Below are positions 55,654-64,000 of a stretch of DNA of 64,000 bases, one piece after another (position 1 is the first letter of the stretch; every line of letters begins with the position of its first letter). The notes beneath the pieces are model-generated. The model had not been told where the DNA came from and did no database searches. It saw nothing but the letters and a program-made list of their open reading frames with translations. The position numbers were made by a program, and so were the translations under genes. This stretch comes from Paracoccus chinensis (GTDB taxonomy: Bacteria; Pseudomonadota; Alphaproteobacteria; Rhodobacterales; Rhodobacteraceae), in contig NZ_FNGE01000009.1 in assembly GCF_900102885.1 (NCBI RefSeq), positions 1-64,000 of the forward strand. Reading direction: 5' to 3'.

Positions 55654-56880
55654 TTACGCTTCGACCTGCACACCCAGGTGGCGGGCAACGGTGAAGATGT
55701 CCTTGTCGCCCCGGCCGCTGAGATTCATCACGATCAGGTGCTCGGGCGGCAGCTCGGGCGCGATCTTGGCGATATGGGCGAGTGCATGGCTGGGCTCGAG
55801 CGCCGGGATGATCCCTTCCGTCTCGCAGCAGAGGGTGAAGGCCGCCAGCGCCTCGTCATCCGTCACGCTGACATATTCGGCGCGGCCGATGTCGCGCAGC
55901 CAGGCATGCTCGGGCCCGATGCCCGGGTAGTCCAGCCCCGCGCTGATCGAGTGGCCTTCGAGGATCTGCCCCTCGTCGTCCTGCAGCAGGTAGGTGCGGT
56001 TGCCGTGCAGGACGCCCGGACGGCCTCCTGTAAGGGACGCGCAATGCTGCATCGTCTCGTCCACGCCCTTGCCGCCGGCCTCGACCCCGATGATCCGCAC
56101 CGAGCGGTCGTCGAGGAAGGGATGGAAGATTCCCATGGCGTTCGAGCCGCCACCGATGGCCGCGATGACGGTATCGGGCAGGCGCCCCTCGCGTTCAAGG
56201 ATCTGGGCCTTCGTTTCCTCGCCGATGATGCGCTGGAAGTCGCGGACCATGGCCGGATAGGGATGCGGCCCCGCGACCGTGCCGATGCAGTAGAAGGTGT
56301 CGCGGACGTTCGTCACCCAGTCGCGCAGGGCGTCGTTCATCGCGTCCTTGAGCGTGCCCCGGCCCGACTGGACGGCCACGACCTCGGCCCCCAGCAGCTT
56401 CATGCGGAAGACGTTGGGCTGCTGGCGCCGCACGTCCTCGGCACCCATGTAGACCACGCATTTCAGGCCGAAGCGCGCGCAGACGGTGGCCGTCGCCACC
56501 CCGTGCTGGCCCGCGCCGGTTTCGGCGATGATCCGCGTCTTGCCCATGCGGCGCGCCAGAAGGATCTGGCCCAGCACGTTGTTGATCTTGTGGCTGCCCG
56601 TGTGGTTCAGCTCTTCGCGCTTCATGTAGATCGTGGCGCCGCCCAGCCGTTCCGTCAGCCGCTCGGCCTTGTAGAGCGGCGACGGGCGGCCGACGTAATG
56701 CGTCCACAGCTCGTCCATCTCGGCCTTGAAGGCGGGGTCGGTCTTGGCCTTCTCGTATTCCGCCTGAAGGTCGAGGATCAGCGGCATCAGCGTCTCGCTG
56801 ACGAAGCGGCCGCCGAAGATGCCGAAACGGCCCTGTTCGTCCGGCCCGGTCATGAAGCTGTTGATGAGGTCTTCGGCCAT
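55654..56880 (-). CDS. trpB: Tryptophan synthase beta subunit
   Basis: A 408-residue PLP enzyme that joins indole and serine. The PLP lysine is in [13 protein letters not shown] (about residue 97). Phosphate-binding Gly-rich motif [11 protein letters not shown] lies near 240, and [13 protein letters not shown] and [18 protein letters not shown] are conserved. The length is usual (397 in E. coli). It is the last gene of a run ihfB-lapA-trpF-GNAT-trpB. Not followed by trpA in this window. Confidence 0.97.
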   Translation of the reverse strand: MAEDLINSFMTGPDEQGRFGIFGGRFVSETLMPLILDLQAEYEKAKTDPAFKAEMDELWTHYVGRPSPLYKAERLTERLGGATIYMKREELNHTGSHKINNVLGQILLARRMGKTRIIAETGAGQHGVATATVCARFGLKCVVYMGAEDVRRQQPNVFRMKLLGAEVVAVQSGRGTLKDAMNDALRDWVTNVRDTFYCIGTVAGPHPYPAMVRDFQRIIGEETKAQILEREGRLPDTVIAAIGGGSNAMGIFHPFLDDRSVRIIGVEAGGKGVDETMQHCASLTGGRPGVLHGNRTYLLQDDEGQILEGHSISAGLDYPGIGPEHAWLRDIGRAEYVSVTDDEALAAFTLCCETEGIIPALEPSHALAHIAKIAPELPPEHLIVMNLSGRGDKDIFTVARHLGVQVEA

Positions 56881-56895
56881 GATGGTCCCCCGCAG

Positions 56896-57348
56896 TCAGA
56901 TGGGCTTCTTAAAGCCGATATGCGATCCGGTAAAGCCGAGCCCCTCGTAGAAGCGCAGCGCATCGGTCCTTGTGGCGTTGCTGGTCAGCTGGATCAGCGT
57001 GCAGCCAGCGGCGCGCGCCCGCGCTTCGGCGTCGGCCACCAGCAGGGCGCCAAGTCCTTGGCCGCGCAGGTCTGACGCGACGCGCACGCCCTCGATCTCG
57101 GCCCGGCGGCTGGCGGACAGGGACAGGCCCGACATGGTGATCATCTGGTAGCAGGCGATGACACGGCCTTCCTGCTCGGCGACGATCAGGTGATTGTGAC
57201 CCTCGGCCTGCATGGCGTCGAAGGCGGCCAGATAGGTGTCGAGGCCCGCGCCCTCGCGCGTGCGGCCCAGCACGTCGTCGGACAGAAGGTCCACGACCGC
57301 CGGAACATCCTCTCGGGTCGCCTCGCGGAAGACGGGCGCGGCGGTCAT
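56896..57348 (-). CDS. GNAT-family N-acetyltransferase
   Basis: A 150-residue acetyltransferase. The acetyl-CoA binding motif is [27 protein letters not shown] (R/Q-x-x-G-x-G/A at about 96-101), followed by [28 protein letters not shown]. Substrate unknown. It overlaps trpF (ATGA) and lies 15 bp upstream of trpB, so it belongs to a trp-related transcript, but no role in tryptophan synthesis is implied by its family. Confidence 0.88.
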   Translation of the reverse strand: MTAAPVFREATREDVPAVVDLLSDDVLGRTREGAGLDTYLAAFDAMQAEGHNHLIVAEQEGRVIACYQMITMSGLSLSASRRAEIEGVRVASDLRGQGLGALLVADAEARARAAGCTLIQLTSNATRTDALRFYEGLGFTGSHIGFKKPI

Positions 57349-57980
57349 TCCTGCGCCGCGGTCACGAAGCCGCGGATCAGGGCCGGGTCCTTCTGTCCGG
57401 GCGCGGCCTCGACCCCCGAGGAGACGTCCACCATCGGCGCGCCGGTCAGCCGCACGGCCTCGGCCACGTTGGCGGGCGTCAGCCCCCCGGCCAGCATCCA
57501 GGGCTTGAGCATCCGGCGCCCGGCCAGCAGCCGCCAGTCGAAGGACAGCCCGTTGCCGCCGGGCAGCGCCGCATCAGGCGGAGCCTTGGCGTCCACCAGC
57601 AGCAGGTCGGCGACAAGCCCGTAGTCCCACAGCGCGTCCAGGTCCGAAGGCACGGAAATGCCAACTGCCTTCATCACCGGAAGACCGGTGCGCGCCTTGA
57701 CCTCGGCCACGCGTGCGGGCGTTTCGCTGCCGTGAAGCTGGATGATGTCCAGAGGCACCCGGTCCAGCACCGCGTCCAGCGTCGCATCGTCAGGGTTCAC
57801 GAACAGTCCCACGCGCGCCACCCCAAGCGGTACCTCGGCGGCAAGTGCGGCGGCAGCCTCGACCGAGAGATTGCGGGGCGATCTGGGGAAGAAGACGAAG
57901 CCTGCGTAGCGCGCACCCGCCTCTGCCACGGCGGAAAGGTCCTCCGGGCGCGTGATGCCGCAGATCTTGACCTGGGCCAT
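57345..57980 (-). CDS. trpF: Phosphoribosylanthranilate isomerase
   Basis: A 211-residue (beta-alpha)8 isomerase of tryptophan synthesis. Catalytic Cys is in [11 protein letters not shown] (about residue 7), followed by [40 protein letters not shown] and [19 protein letters not shown], with the phosphate-binding loops at the end. The length is usual. Three bases follow lapA; it overlaps the GNAT gene. Confidence 0.95.
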   Translation of the reverse strand: MAQVKICGITRPEDLSAVAEAGARYAGFVFFPRSPRNLSVEAAAALAAEVPLGVARVGLFVNPDDATLDAVLDRVPLDIIQLHGSETPARVAEVKARTGLPVMKAVGISVPSDLDALWDYGLVADLLLVDAKAPPDAALPGGNGLSFDWRLLAGRRMLKPWMLAGGLTPANVAEAVRLTGAPMVDVSSGVEAAPGQKDPALIRGFVTAAQE

Positions 57981-57983
57981 CGG

Positions 57984-58424
57984 TCAGCGGCGCGCGGGCA
58001 GCGCGGCCGGGCTGGCGGGCAGGGGGGTGTTGGCCGGAACCGTGGCACCAGGGGCCGCTGCCGGGGCAGGCGCGGGCTTGGGGGCGTCGAGGATCGCCAG
58101 AACCTCGTCGCGCGGCGCATGGTGCGTCACGCGCAGGCCACGCACCTCGCGTTCGAGCAGCTGCAGCTCATGCGCGCGGCGGGCGGATTCCTGGCGCACG
58201 GTGGTCTCGCGCATCCATTCCCAGACCAGCCCCAGGACCATGCCCGCGAGCAGCGCCAGGATGATGACCAGGAACAGTGGCATCTGCACCTGCCAGTCGC
58301 CGCCCATGTAGCGGTCCAGCCGCCCCGGAAACAGGCTGACCGTGACCAGCTGCCGGTTGGCCAGCGCCACCCCGACCAGGATGATGGCCAGCAGCGCGAC
58401 AAGCAGCATCCGGACATAGCGCAT
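57984..58424 (-). CDS. lapA: LapA-domain (DUF1049) inner-membrane protein
   Basis: A 146-residue protein with two membrane segments (about residues 5-25 and 48-68) and a following coiled-coil region (ETTVRQESARRAHELQLLEREVRGL). The C-terminus is Pro/Ala-rich. It matches the LapA domain family; E. coli LapA, with LapB, helps regulate LpxC and lipopolysaccharide amounts. lapB is not adjacent. ATG 58424 gives the usual start MRYVRMLLVALLAI. Confidence 0.8.
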   Translation of the reverse strand: MRYVRMLLVALLAIILVGVALANRQLVTVSLFPGRLDRYMGGDWQVQMPLFLVIILALLAGMVLGLVWEWMRETTVRQESARRAHELQLLEREVRGLRVTHHAPRDEVLAILDAPKPAPAPAAAPGATVPANTPLPASPAALPARR

Positions 58425-58524
58425 CGGAACGACCTTTTCCTGCAGACCCGCACGGGGTCGATTGAGCGGGCTCAATCTCACTCATCGCGGCGTCGGGTGC
58501 AACCGCCTCGCGCGGTCGGGCGCG

Positions 58525-58821
58525 TCACTCGTCGGACTGGTCCAGCCCGTTCAGGCGGTCGCGCAGCAGCTTGCCCGTCTTGAAGAAGGGGACGTGCTTT
58601 TCATCCACCTGCACGGTTTCACCCGTGCGGGGATTGCGGCCCTGGCGGGATTGGCGCTGCTTGACCGAAAAGGCGCCGAAGCCGCGCAACTCGACCCGCT
58701 CGCCCCGCGACATGGCCGAGATGATCTCGTCGAAAACGGTGGCGACGATCCGTTCGACATCGCGCTGGAAGAGGTGGGGGTTTTCCTCGGCGATCTTCTG
58801 GATCAATTCGGAACGGATCAT
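58525..58821 (-). CDS. ihfB: Integration host factor subunit beta
   Basis: A 98-residue DNA-bending protein of the HU/IHF family: [40 protein letters not shown], and the DNA-contact arm [32 protein letters not shown]. The NPRTG motif and the Pro at the arm tip are typical. The beta subunit is identified by length and the starting IRSEL. A promoter candidate with an inverted repeat is 68-97 bp upstream. Confidence 0.95.
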   Translation of the reverse strand: MIRSELIQKIAEENPHLFQRDVERIVATVFDEIISAMSRGERVELRGFGAFSVKQRQSRQGRNPRTGETVQVDEKHVPFFKTGKLLRDRLNGLDQSDE

Positions 58822-58888
58822 GGTCGCCCTGTTCTACCTATGGCTTGGTCCGCGCGCGGCAATGGCATGGGTTCCCAACGCGACCGGA

Positions 58889-58918
58889 CTGATAAGGTTG
58901 CAGGTTTTCTGCTGCAAC
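58889..58918 (-). promoter_or_regulatory. Candidate ihfB promoter with overlapping inverted repeat
   Basis: TTGCAG (58917-58912) and TATCAG (58894-58889) on the minus strand are 17 bp apart, 68 bp before ihfB. The -35 box is part of an inverted repeat, GTTGCAG (58897-58903) and CTGCAAC (58912-58918) with 8 bp between, which could bind a repressor, for instance in autoregulation. Confidence 0.45.
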
Positions 58919-58935
58919 TCCAGCCCTTACCGCAT

Positions 58936-58964
58936 GAGAAAGGCCGCCCCCGAAGGGGACGGCC
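58936..58964 (-). terminator. Terminator of rpsA
   Basis: GGCCGCCCCC (58942-58951), GAA, GGGGACGGCC (58955-58964) forms a long GC stem with one wobble or mismatch, followed on the minus strand by TTTCTC (58941-58936). It lies 24 bp after the rpsA stop. Confidence 0.75.
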
Positions 58965-58988
58965 CAAGGATGCCGGCAGATCGGGCGC

Positions 58989-60668
58989 TCAGCCGCGGCG
59001 GTTCAGCGCCGCGCCCAGGATGTCGCCCAGCGAGGCGCCCGAATCGGACGAGCCGTACTGGTCGATCGCTTCCTTTTCCTCGGCGATCTCGCGGGCCTTG
59101 ATCGACAGGCCAAGACGGCGGGTCTTGGTGTCGATGTTGGTCACGCGGACATCGACCTTGTCGCCGACCGAGAAACGCTCGGGGCGCTGGTCCTGACGGT
59201 CGCGCGCCAGGTCCGAGCGGCGGATGAACGACTTGACGCCGTTATATTCCACCTCGATCCCGCCATCCTCGATCGCGGTGACTTCCGCGGTGACGACATC
59301 GCCCCGCTTCACGCCGTCAACGGCCTCGGACATGGTGTCGTTTTCCATGGCCTTGATCGACAGGCTGATGCGTTCCTTGTCGATATCGACTTCCTGCACG
59401 ACCGCGCGGACGACGTCGCCCTTGCGGTAGTTCTGGATCGCATCCTCGCCACGCTGGTCCCACGACAGGTCGGACAGGTGAACCATGCCGTCGATGTCGC
59501 CTTCCAGGCCCACGAACAGACCGAACTCGGTGATGTTCTTGACCTCGCCCTCGATCGGGGTGCCGGCCGGGTGGGTTTCGGCGAAGACTTCCCACGGGTT
59601 GCGCTGGGTCTGCTTGAGGCCCAGGCTGACGCGGCGCTTCTGCTCGTCGATCTCCAGCACCATGACGTCCACTTCCTGCGAGGTGGAGACGATCTTGCCG
59701 GGATGGACGTTTTTCTTGGTCCAGCTCATTTCCGAAACGTGGACCAGACCCTCGACACCGGCTTCCAGTTCGACGAACGCGCCGTAGTCGGTGATGTTGG
59801 TCACGCGGCCCTTGTGGACCGAGCCGATCGGGAACTTGTCGGCCACCGTGTCCCACGGATCGGACTGGAGCTGCTTCATGCCCAGGCTGATGCGATGGGT
59901 TTCCTTGTTGATCTTGACGACCTGGACCTTGACGGTCTCGCCGATCGACAGGATCTCGGACGGGTGGTTCACGCGGCGCCACGCCATGTCGGTGACGTGC
60001 AGCAGGCCGTCCACGCCGCCCAGGTCGACGAAGGCGCCGTATTCGGTGATGTTCTTGACGACGCCGTCAACGACCTGACCTTCGTGCAGGTTCGAGATGA
60101 CCTCGGCGCGCTGTTCGGCGCGGCTTTCTTCCAGGATGGCGCGGCGCGACACGACGATGTTGCCGCGGCGGCGGTCCATCTTGAGGATCTGGAACGGCTG
60201 CTTCAGACCCATCAGGGGGCCGGCGTCGCGCACGGGGCGCACGTCAACCTGCGAGCCGGGCAGGAAGGCCACGGCGCCGCCCAGATCGACGGTGAAGCCA
60301 CCCTTGACGCGGCCGAAGATGGCGCCTTCGACGCGCTCTTCCTTGGCGTAGGCCTGCTCCAGACGGTCCCAGGCTTCCTCGCGGCGAGCCTTCTCGCGCG
60401 AGATCGAGGCCTCGCCACGGGCGTTTTCCACGCGGTCCAGATAGACCTCGACCTCGTCGCCGACCGACAGGTTGGCTTCTTCGCCCGGATTGGCGAATTC
60501 CTTCAGATCGACGCGGCCTTCCATCTTGTAGCCGACGTCGATGATGGCCTGCCCCGCCTCGATGGCGATGACGCGGCCCTTGACGACCGAACCTTCGTCC
60601 GGAGTGTCAATCTCGAAGCTTTCGTTGAGGAGGGCTTCGAATTCCTCCATGGATGTTTGTTTCGCCAT
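58989..60668 (-). CDS. rpsA: 30S ribosomal protein S1
   Basis: A 559-residue ribosomal protein with six S1 RNA-binding repeats that holds mRNA on the 30S subunit. Repeats are visible as GSVVKGRVIAIEAGQAIIDVGYK, EGAIFGRVKGGFTVDLGG, GQVVDGVVKNITEYGAFVDLGG, GSVHKGRVTNITDYGAFVELE, GTPIEGEVKNITEFGLFVGLE and GDVVTAEVTAIEDGGIEVE. ATG 60668 gives MAKQTSMEEFEALLNESF, as in relatives. Promoter candidate at 60816-60844. Confidence 0.97.
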   Translation of the reverse strand: MAKQTSMEEFEALLNESFEIDTPDEGSVVKGRVIAIEAGQAIIDVGYKMEGRVDLKEFANPGEEANLSVGDEVEVYLDRVENARGEASISREKARREEAWDRLEQAYAKEERVEGAIFGRVKGGFTVDLGGAVAFLPGSQVDVRPVRDAGPLMGLKQPFQILKMDRRRGNIVVSRRAILEESRAEQRAEVISNLHEGQVVDGVVKNITEYGAFVDLGGVDGLLHVTDMAWRRVNHPSEILSIGETVKVQVVKINKETHRISLGMKQLQSDPWDTVADKFPIGSVHKGRVTNITDYGAFVELEAGVEGLVHVSEMSWTKKNVHPGKIVSTSQEVDVMVLEIDEQKRRVSLGLKQTQRNPWEVFAETHPAGTPIEGEVKNITEFGLFVGLEGDIDGMVHLSDLSWDQRGEDAIQNYRKGDVVRAVVQEVDIDKERISLSIKAMENDTMSEAVDGVKRGDVVTAEVTAIEDGGIEVEYNGVKSFIRRSDLARDRQDQRPERFSVGDKVDVRVTNIDTKTRRLGLSIKAREIAEEKEAIDQYGSSDSGASLGDILGAALNRRG

Positions 60669-60815
60669 GCGGCAGGTGTGTCCTTTGGTCGGGTTGCTGG
60701 CCATGCGGTTGGCTCCGCCGGTCTGCCTTGCGTAACGCGAAAGGGTCGCAGCATAAGGCCCGACCCATTCCAAAGCGGCCTGTTCTGGCCATGTCGTTCA
60801 CAAGACTTGGGCGCG

Positions 60816-60844
60816 CCTATAGCGCAAATCCCCGCATCTGGCAA
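60816..60844 (-). promoter_or_regulatory. Candidate rpsA promoter
   Basis: TTGCCA (60844-60839) and TATAGG (60821-60816) on the minus strand are exactly 17 bp apart, about 150 bp before rpsA, and begin 5 bp after the upstream gene's stop. The best-scoring promoter seen in the window by eye. Confidence 0.55.
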
Positions 60845-60848
60845 GGGT

Positions 60849-61748
60849 TCAGCCCGGCAGCCGTGCCGAGATCCGGGCCGTGGCGGCGTTGCTTTCGGGC
60901 GCGTCGAAGATCGGGTAGACATGCAGCCCGCCGGGGCAGAGCGTCAGGTCCACCTGCACCCCCGCCGCGCGCATCCGGTCGGCCAGCGCCTCGACCTGCG
61001 GGCGCAACATGTCGCGCGTGCCCTGGTAGATGTCGGTGGGCGGCAGGCCCGCCATCTCGCCGTTCATCGGGCTGAGGCGCGGGTCACGCGGGTCCGCGCC
61101 ATTGGCCCAGACCTCGCCCGCCAGCAGCGCGCCCGCCCGGGCCAGCATGGGGTCGTCCTGCCTGCGCTCGTCAACCTCGGGGTCGCTGCAGGTGATGTCG
61201 GACCAGGGTGCGAGCAGGACCAGCTTTCCCGGCAGCGCCTGTCCCCGGTCGCGTAGGTGCATGGCGAAGGCCAGCGCCAGCCCGCCCCCGGCGGAATCGC
61301 CCATCAGCGTGATGGGACGGCCAGGATGGCGAAGGGCGATCTCGGCCCACAGGCCGTCCAGCAATGCGAATGCGTGGCGGACGTCGTATTGCGGCGCGAG
61401 CCCGTAAAGCGGCACCTCGATCACCGCGCCCCCCTGGGCCAGCGTGGTCAGAAACTGCCAGTGCGGTGGGGCGATCCCGCAGACATAGGCCCCGCCATGC
61501 AGATAAAGGACCATCGGCGCGTCCTGCGCCACGTCCTTGGGCGAAAGCGTCCAGACGGGGCGGCCCTGAAGCTTGCGCCTGACCGTGTCCAGTTCCCGCC
61601 GCGTCCGCCGGGGCAGGGGAAAGTCGCGGGACAGAAGCCCCGTCGCCATCAGGGCACGGATCAGCCGGGGGCGACGGGCGAAGGGCTGGATGGTGAGGCG
61701 GGCCATCCGGCCCAGACGCCGCATCTCGCGCGACCCGGCGGCGGTCAT
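60849..61748 (-). CDS. Alpha/beta hydrolase (HSL / esterase family)
   Basis: A 299-residue esterase-like hydrolase. The oxyanion motif HGGAYVCG (HGGG type) is at about residues 83-90. The nucleophile Ser is in LMGDSAGGGLALAFA (about 150), and the His of CPGGLHVYP (about 276) completes the triad, with Asp before it. This is the hormone-sensitive-lipase (IV) family. It may hydrolyse short acyl esters. ATG 61748 overlaps a ten-codon open frame (61778-61746) that has its own SD and may couple translation to the MFS gene upstream. Confidence 0.87.
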   Translation of the reverse strand: MTAAGSREMRRLGRMARLTIQPFARRPRLIRALMATGLLSRDFPLPRRTRRELDTVRRKLQGRPVWTLSPKDVAQDAPMVLYLHGGAYVCGIAPPHWQFLTTLAQGGAVIEVPLYGLAPQYDVRHAFALLDGLWAEIALRHPGRPITLMGDSAGGGLALAFAMHLRDRGQALPGKLVLLAPWSDITCSDPEVDERRQDDPMLARAGALLAGEVWANGADPRDPRLSPMNGEMAGLPPTDIYQGTRDMLRPQVEALADRMRAAGVQVDLTLCPGGLHVYPIFDAPESNAATARISARLPG

Positions 61749-61776
61749 CGGGTGAGGGCCTTGGGGAAATGCGTCA

Positions 61777-63060
61777 TCAGCTGCTCCTTTCACCTGTCCG
61801 GTGCCTGGATCGCCGCGCCTGGACAAAGATCGCCAGCGCCACAAGCATCATCGCGGCGGCGGCCAGGAACGGCATCCCCGGCGCATAGACCAGCGTATTC
61901 TCACGCGTGAAAAACGCAAAGATCGCGGTCATGATCAGCGGCGAGACGCCCATGGCGATGGCCGCCACCGAGGACAGGACGCCCTGCAACTCTCCCTGCT
62001 GGTCGTCGCGGGCGAGGTTCGACATGATCTGCTGAAGCGCGGGCCCCCCCAGCCCGGCGATGGCGGCCAGGGGTGTCAGGGCCAGGGCCCACAGCGGGCT
62101 GGTGACGAAGCCGTAGAAGACGAAGGCCGCGATCTCGAGCACGAAGCCCAGGACCACCGTGCGGCCCGGTCCGAAGCGCCGGATCGCGGGGCCGACCAGC
62201 ACGCCCTGCACGAAGGCGATGGCGATGCCGAAGGCCGCCAGCGACAGGCCGATATGCAGCGGGTCCCAGCCGAAGCGGGCCTTGCCAAAGAAGCTCCAGA
62301 CCGCCGGATAGACATAGCCGGCAAGGTTGAAGAGCGCGAAGACCGCCAGAAGCGGCGCGATCCCCGGCAGCTTGCCCACGGCCGAGAACGAGGAAAGCGG
62401 GTTGGCGCGCCGCCAGCTGAAGGGGCGGCGGATCGACCGCGTGACGGTTTCCGGCAGGACGAAATAGCCGAAAACCATGTTGGCAAAGGCAAGCCCGCCC
62501 GCGATCCAGAAGGGTGCCCTCAGGTCGATGGTCGAGGCTAGGCTGCCCAGCACCGGCCCCAGCACGAAGCCCACCCCGAAGGCCGCCCCGATCAGGCCGA
62601 AGTTGCGGCCCTTTTCCTCGGGCGTCGAGATGTCGGCCATGTAGGCGGCTGCCGTCGCGTGGGTCGCGGCCATGATGCCGCCGATGATGCGGCCGATCAG
62701 GATCAGCGTAACGGTATGGGCGACCGCCAGCAGCACATAGTCCAGCGTCATCACGAATAGCGCTGTCAGCATGACCGGGCGGCGGCCATAGGCGTCCGAC
62801 AGGTTCCCCACGACGGGGCCGAACAGGAACTGCATCGCCGCATAGGCCGTGCCGAGGATGCCGCCCCAGACGGCGGCGCCAGACAGGTTCTGGCCGGTCA
62901 GTTCCTCGAGCAGGTCGGGCATGACAGGAAAGATCAGCCCCATGCCGGTCGCGTCGATCAGCACCGTCAGCAGCACGAAGATGCGCGCCGCCCGTCCGGC
63001 CTTGCGGCGGAAGGCCGCGCGGCGCCGGTCTGCGCGGGTTCTGACGGAAATCTGGGACAT
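61777..63060 (-). CDS. MFS exporter, TetA-like
   Basis: A 427-residue major facilitator with twelve predicted membrane segments. Motif A is GNLSDAYGRRPVML (about 85-98), and motif C-like IGAAFGVGFVLGPVLGSL lies near 155. The segment LIGRIIGGIMAATHATAAAYMADISTPEEKGRNFG strongly resembles tetracycline-type drug/H+ antiporters of the DHA1 family. Its actual drug is unknown. ATG 63060 gives a start of reasonable length with a short basic N-terminus. It is probably cotranscribed with the downstream hydrolase. Confidence 0.88.
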   Translation of the reverse strand: MSQISVRTRADRRRAAFRRKAGRAARIFVLLTVLIDATGMGLIFPVMPDLLEELTGQNLSGAAVWGGILGTAYAAMQFLFGPVVGNLSDAYGRRPVMLTALFVMTLDYVLLAVAHTVTLILIGRIIGGIMAATHATAAAYMADISTPEEKGRNFGLIGAAFGVGFVLGPVLGSLASTIDLRAPFWIAGGLAFANMVFGYFVLPETVTRSIRRPFSWRRANPLSSFSAVGKLPGIAPLLAVFALFNLAGYVYPAVWSFFGKARFGWDPLHIGLSLAAFGIAIAFVQGVLVGPAIRRFGPGRTVVLGFVLEIAAFVFYGFVTSPLWALALTPLAAIAGLGGPALQQIMSNLARDDQQGELQGVLSSVAAIAMGVSPLIMTAIFAFFTRENTLVYAPGMPFLAAAAMMLVALAIFVQARRSRHRTGERSS

Positions 63061-63127
63061 CTGGCACTCGCAGGGACGCTGGCGCCTCTCTGCCATGAAC
63101 GGGGTGCGAGCGAAAGCGGCCCCGCCC

Positions 63128-63640
63128 TCAGGGGTGCAGGCGGCTTTCTGCGGGGCGCACCAGATCGGACAGGGCGGCGGCGAGGTCGGCGCGCAGGCTG
63201 CGCCGCTCCTCGGGGCTGAGGAAGGCGCCAAGCTCGATCTCGCGCCGGCCGTCGGACAGGGTCAGGTAATCCTCGACCGGCCCGTCGCGCCGCAGGGTCA
63301 GCCGCACCCAGTAGGGATTGCCCTGCCAGCGGCGGGCCGGACGGCCGGGGTCGTGGCGGGTGACCGACATCTCGGCCGGGTTCAGCGCGACTTCCTCGAA
63401 CGCGCCGCCGCCTTTCCAGCCCCGCTGGACCGCCCACCACAGTCCCGCCAGCGCCGCCAGGGCGAAGGGCAGCAGCCCCCACATGACGGCCGAGCCGATG
63501 ACTGCCAGCAGGGGCAGCGCCAGCGTTGCCGCCGAAATCCCGATCACCCAGGCGAAGCCCTCGGGCGTCAGCGAGCGGTGGCGCCAGATCAGCAGGCGGC
63601 GGGTGCCGTCGGGGTCGTCGGGCTGCCAGGCGTAGGGCAT
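63128..63640 (-). CDS. DUF2244 membrane protein
   Basis: A 170-residue protein with two membrane segments (about 27-48 and 50-70) near the N-terminus (RRLLIWRHRSLTPEGFAWVIG) and a cytoplasmic domain with FEEVALNPAEMSVTRHDPGRPARRWQGNPYWVRLTL and GAFLSPEERRSLRADLAAAL. This order matches DUF2244. Family members often sit near cytochrome oxidase genes, as here beside ctaD. The function is unknown. Confidence 0.85.
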   Translation of the reverse strand: MPYAWQPDDPDGTRRLLIWRHRSLTPEGFAWVIGISAATLALPLLAVIGSAVMWGLLPFALAALAGLWWAVQRGWKGGGAFEEVALNPAEMSVTRHDPGRPARRWQGNPYWVRLTLRRDGPVEDYLTLSDGRREIELGAFLSPEERRSLRADLAAALSDLVRPAESRLHP

Positions 63641-63667
63641 GGGGTCCGCATCCAGGGTCTTCCACGG

Positions 63668-63695
63668 AAAACGGCCCCGGATCGCTCCGGGGCCG
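63668..63695 (-). terminator. Terminator of ctaD
   Basis: CGGCCCCGGA (63672-63681), TCGC loop, TCCGGGGCCG (63686-63695), a perfect 10-bp stem, with TTTT on the minus strand (63671-63668). It begins 21 bp after the ctaD stop. Confidence 0.9.
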
Positions 63696-63715
63696 CAGGG
63701 TTCAGGTCGAAGGGA

Positions 63716-64000
63716 TCAGTGCCCGCGGGCGTGGTCCCAGTCCTCGCGCTTGGGCAGCTGCTCGAAGGTATGCTCGGGCGGCGGCGAGGGCAGGGTCCAT
63801 TCCAGCGTGTCGGCGAACTCGTTCCAGTAGTTGTTCTCGGTCACGCGCTGGCCGGCGAACAGCGTGTAGAACACTACGCCGATGAACCACAGGAACGAGG
63901 CGAAGGCGAGATAGGCGCCCATCGACGAGATGTTGTTCCAGTAGGCGAAGGCATCCGGATAGTCGATGTAGCGGCGCGGCATCCCCTGCTGGCCCAGGAA
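63716..64000 (-). CDS. ctaD: Cytochrome c oxidase subunit I, C-terminal part
   Basis: The last 94 residues of a heme-copper oxidase subunit I, open to the window edge. It shows the C-terminal region [23 protein letters not shown], the last membrane helix ([20 protein letters not shown]) and the tail [33 protein letters not shown]. This ending is typical of aa3-type oxidases, close to Paracoccus CtaD as I recall it. The heme- and copper-binding helices are outside the window. It reduces oxygen in the inner membrane, accepting electrons from cytochrome c. Confidence 0.95.
   Translation of the reverse strand, partial: FLGQQGMPRRYIDYPDAFAYWNNISSMGAYLAFASFLWFIGVVFYTLFAGQRVTENNYWNEFADTLEWTLPSPPPEHTFEQLPKREDWDHARGH

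Overview
The window is high-GC, densely packed bacterial DNA with the gene content of an alphaproteobacterium of the order Rhodobacterales, most likely Paracoccus or a close relative. The evidence is an NDUFA12-type complex I accessory subunit, the accB-accC-aat run, an aa3-type cytochrome oxidase subunit I ending in a Paracoccus-like tail, a bacterial Bpt transferase, a DUF1467 gene behind mce, and a MlaD/DUF2155 pair. No tRNA, rRNA or CRISPR array was seen. The genus is inferred from memory of gene families, not from a search.

Layout. 1-555: an IS5-family element, cut by the window edge, sits inside a response-regulator gene. 0.7-4.1 kb: mce, small conserved genes, a nitroreductase and an M48 lipoprotein protease. 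4.3-10.7 kb: ilvN-ilvI, bpt and glnE. 10.9-12.9 kb: a membrane GT2 glycosyltransferase with an MshEN-like N-terminus. 13-16.7 kb: carA, a YqeY-like gene, cmk and an FAD oxidoreductase. 16.8-20.8 kb: NDUFA12, mlaD and DUF2155 run into aat-accC-accB on the other strand. 20.9-24.9 kb: a lipid A acyltransferase-like gene, an EamA transporter and tkt. 25-27.9 kb: xerD with two uncharacterised upstream genes. 28-31.1 kb: aroK-aroB, ssb and a lytic transglycosylase. 31.2-37.9 kb: a glycosyltransferase, hemB, a membrane protein and mfd. 38.1-42.6 kb: a secreted protein, pyrG, secG, hisA and a DUF2147 gene.

42.6-50.6 kb is the most unusual part. Four tightly packed minus-strand genes, three of which encode two-enzyme fusions, form one apparent operon: glycosyltransferase + UDP-galactopyranose mutase, GT4 glycosyltransferase + Gfo/Idh/MocA oxidoreductase, a zinc-less MDR dehydrogenase, and GT4 glycosyltransferase + TIM-barrel glycoside hydrolase. 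A Crp/Fnr-type regulator is divergently transcribed next to it. Together they look like a compact pathway for a surface or secreted glycan, possibly containing galactofuranose.

52-64 kb returns to core genes: clpX, clpP, pth, DUF2237, trpB-GNAT-trpF-lapA, ihfB, rpsA, an alpha/beta hydrolase, an MFS exporter, DUF2244 and the C-terminal end of ctaD.

Most genes form short runs with 4-bp stop/start overlaps (accB-accC, ilvI-ilvN, xerD cluster, aroK-aroB, the glycan operon), which suggests translational coupling. Promoter candidates of the form TTGnnn-N17-TAnnnn were found by eye for ilvI, tkt, ihfB, rpsA and clpP. Several terminator hairpins are clear, notably those after the lytic transglycosylase, rpsA and ctaD.
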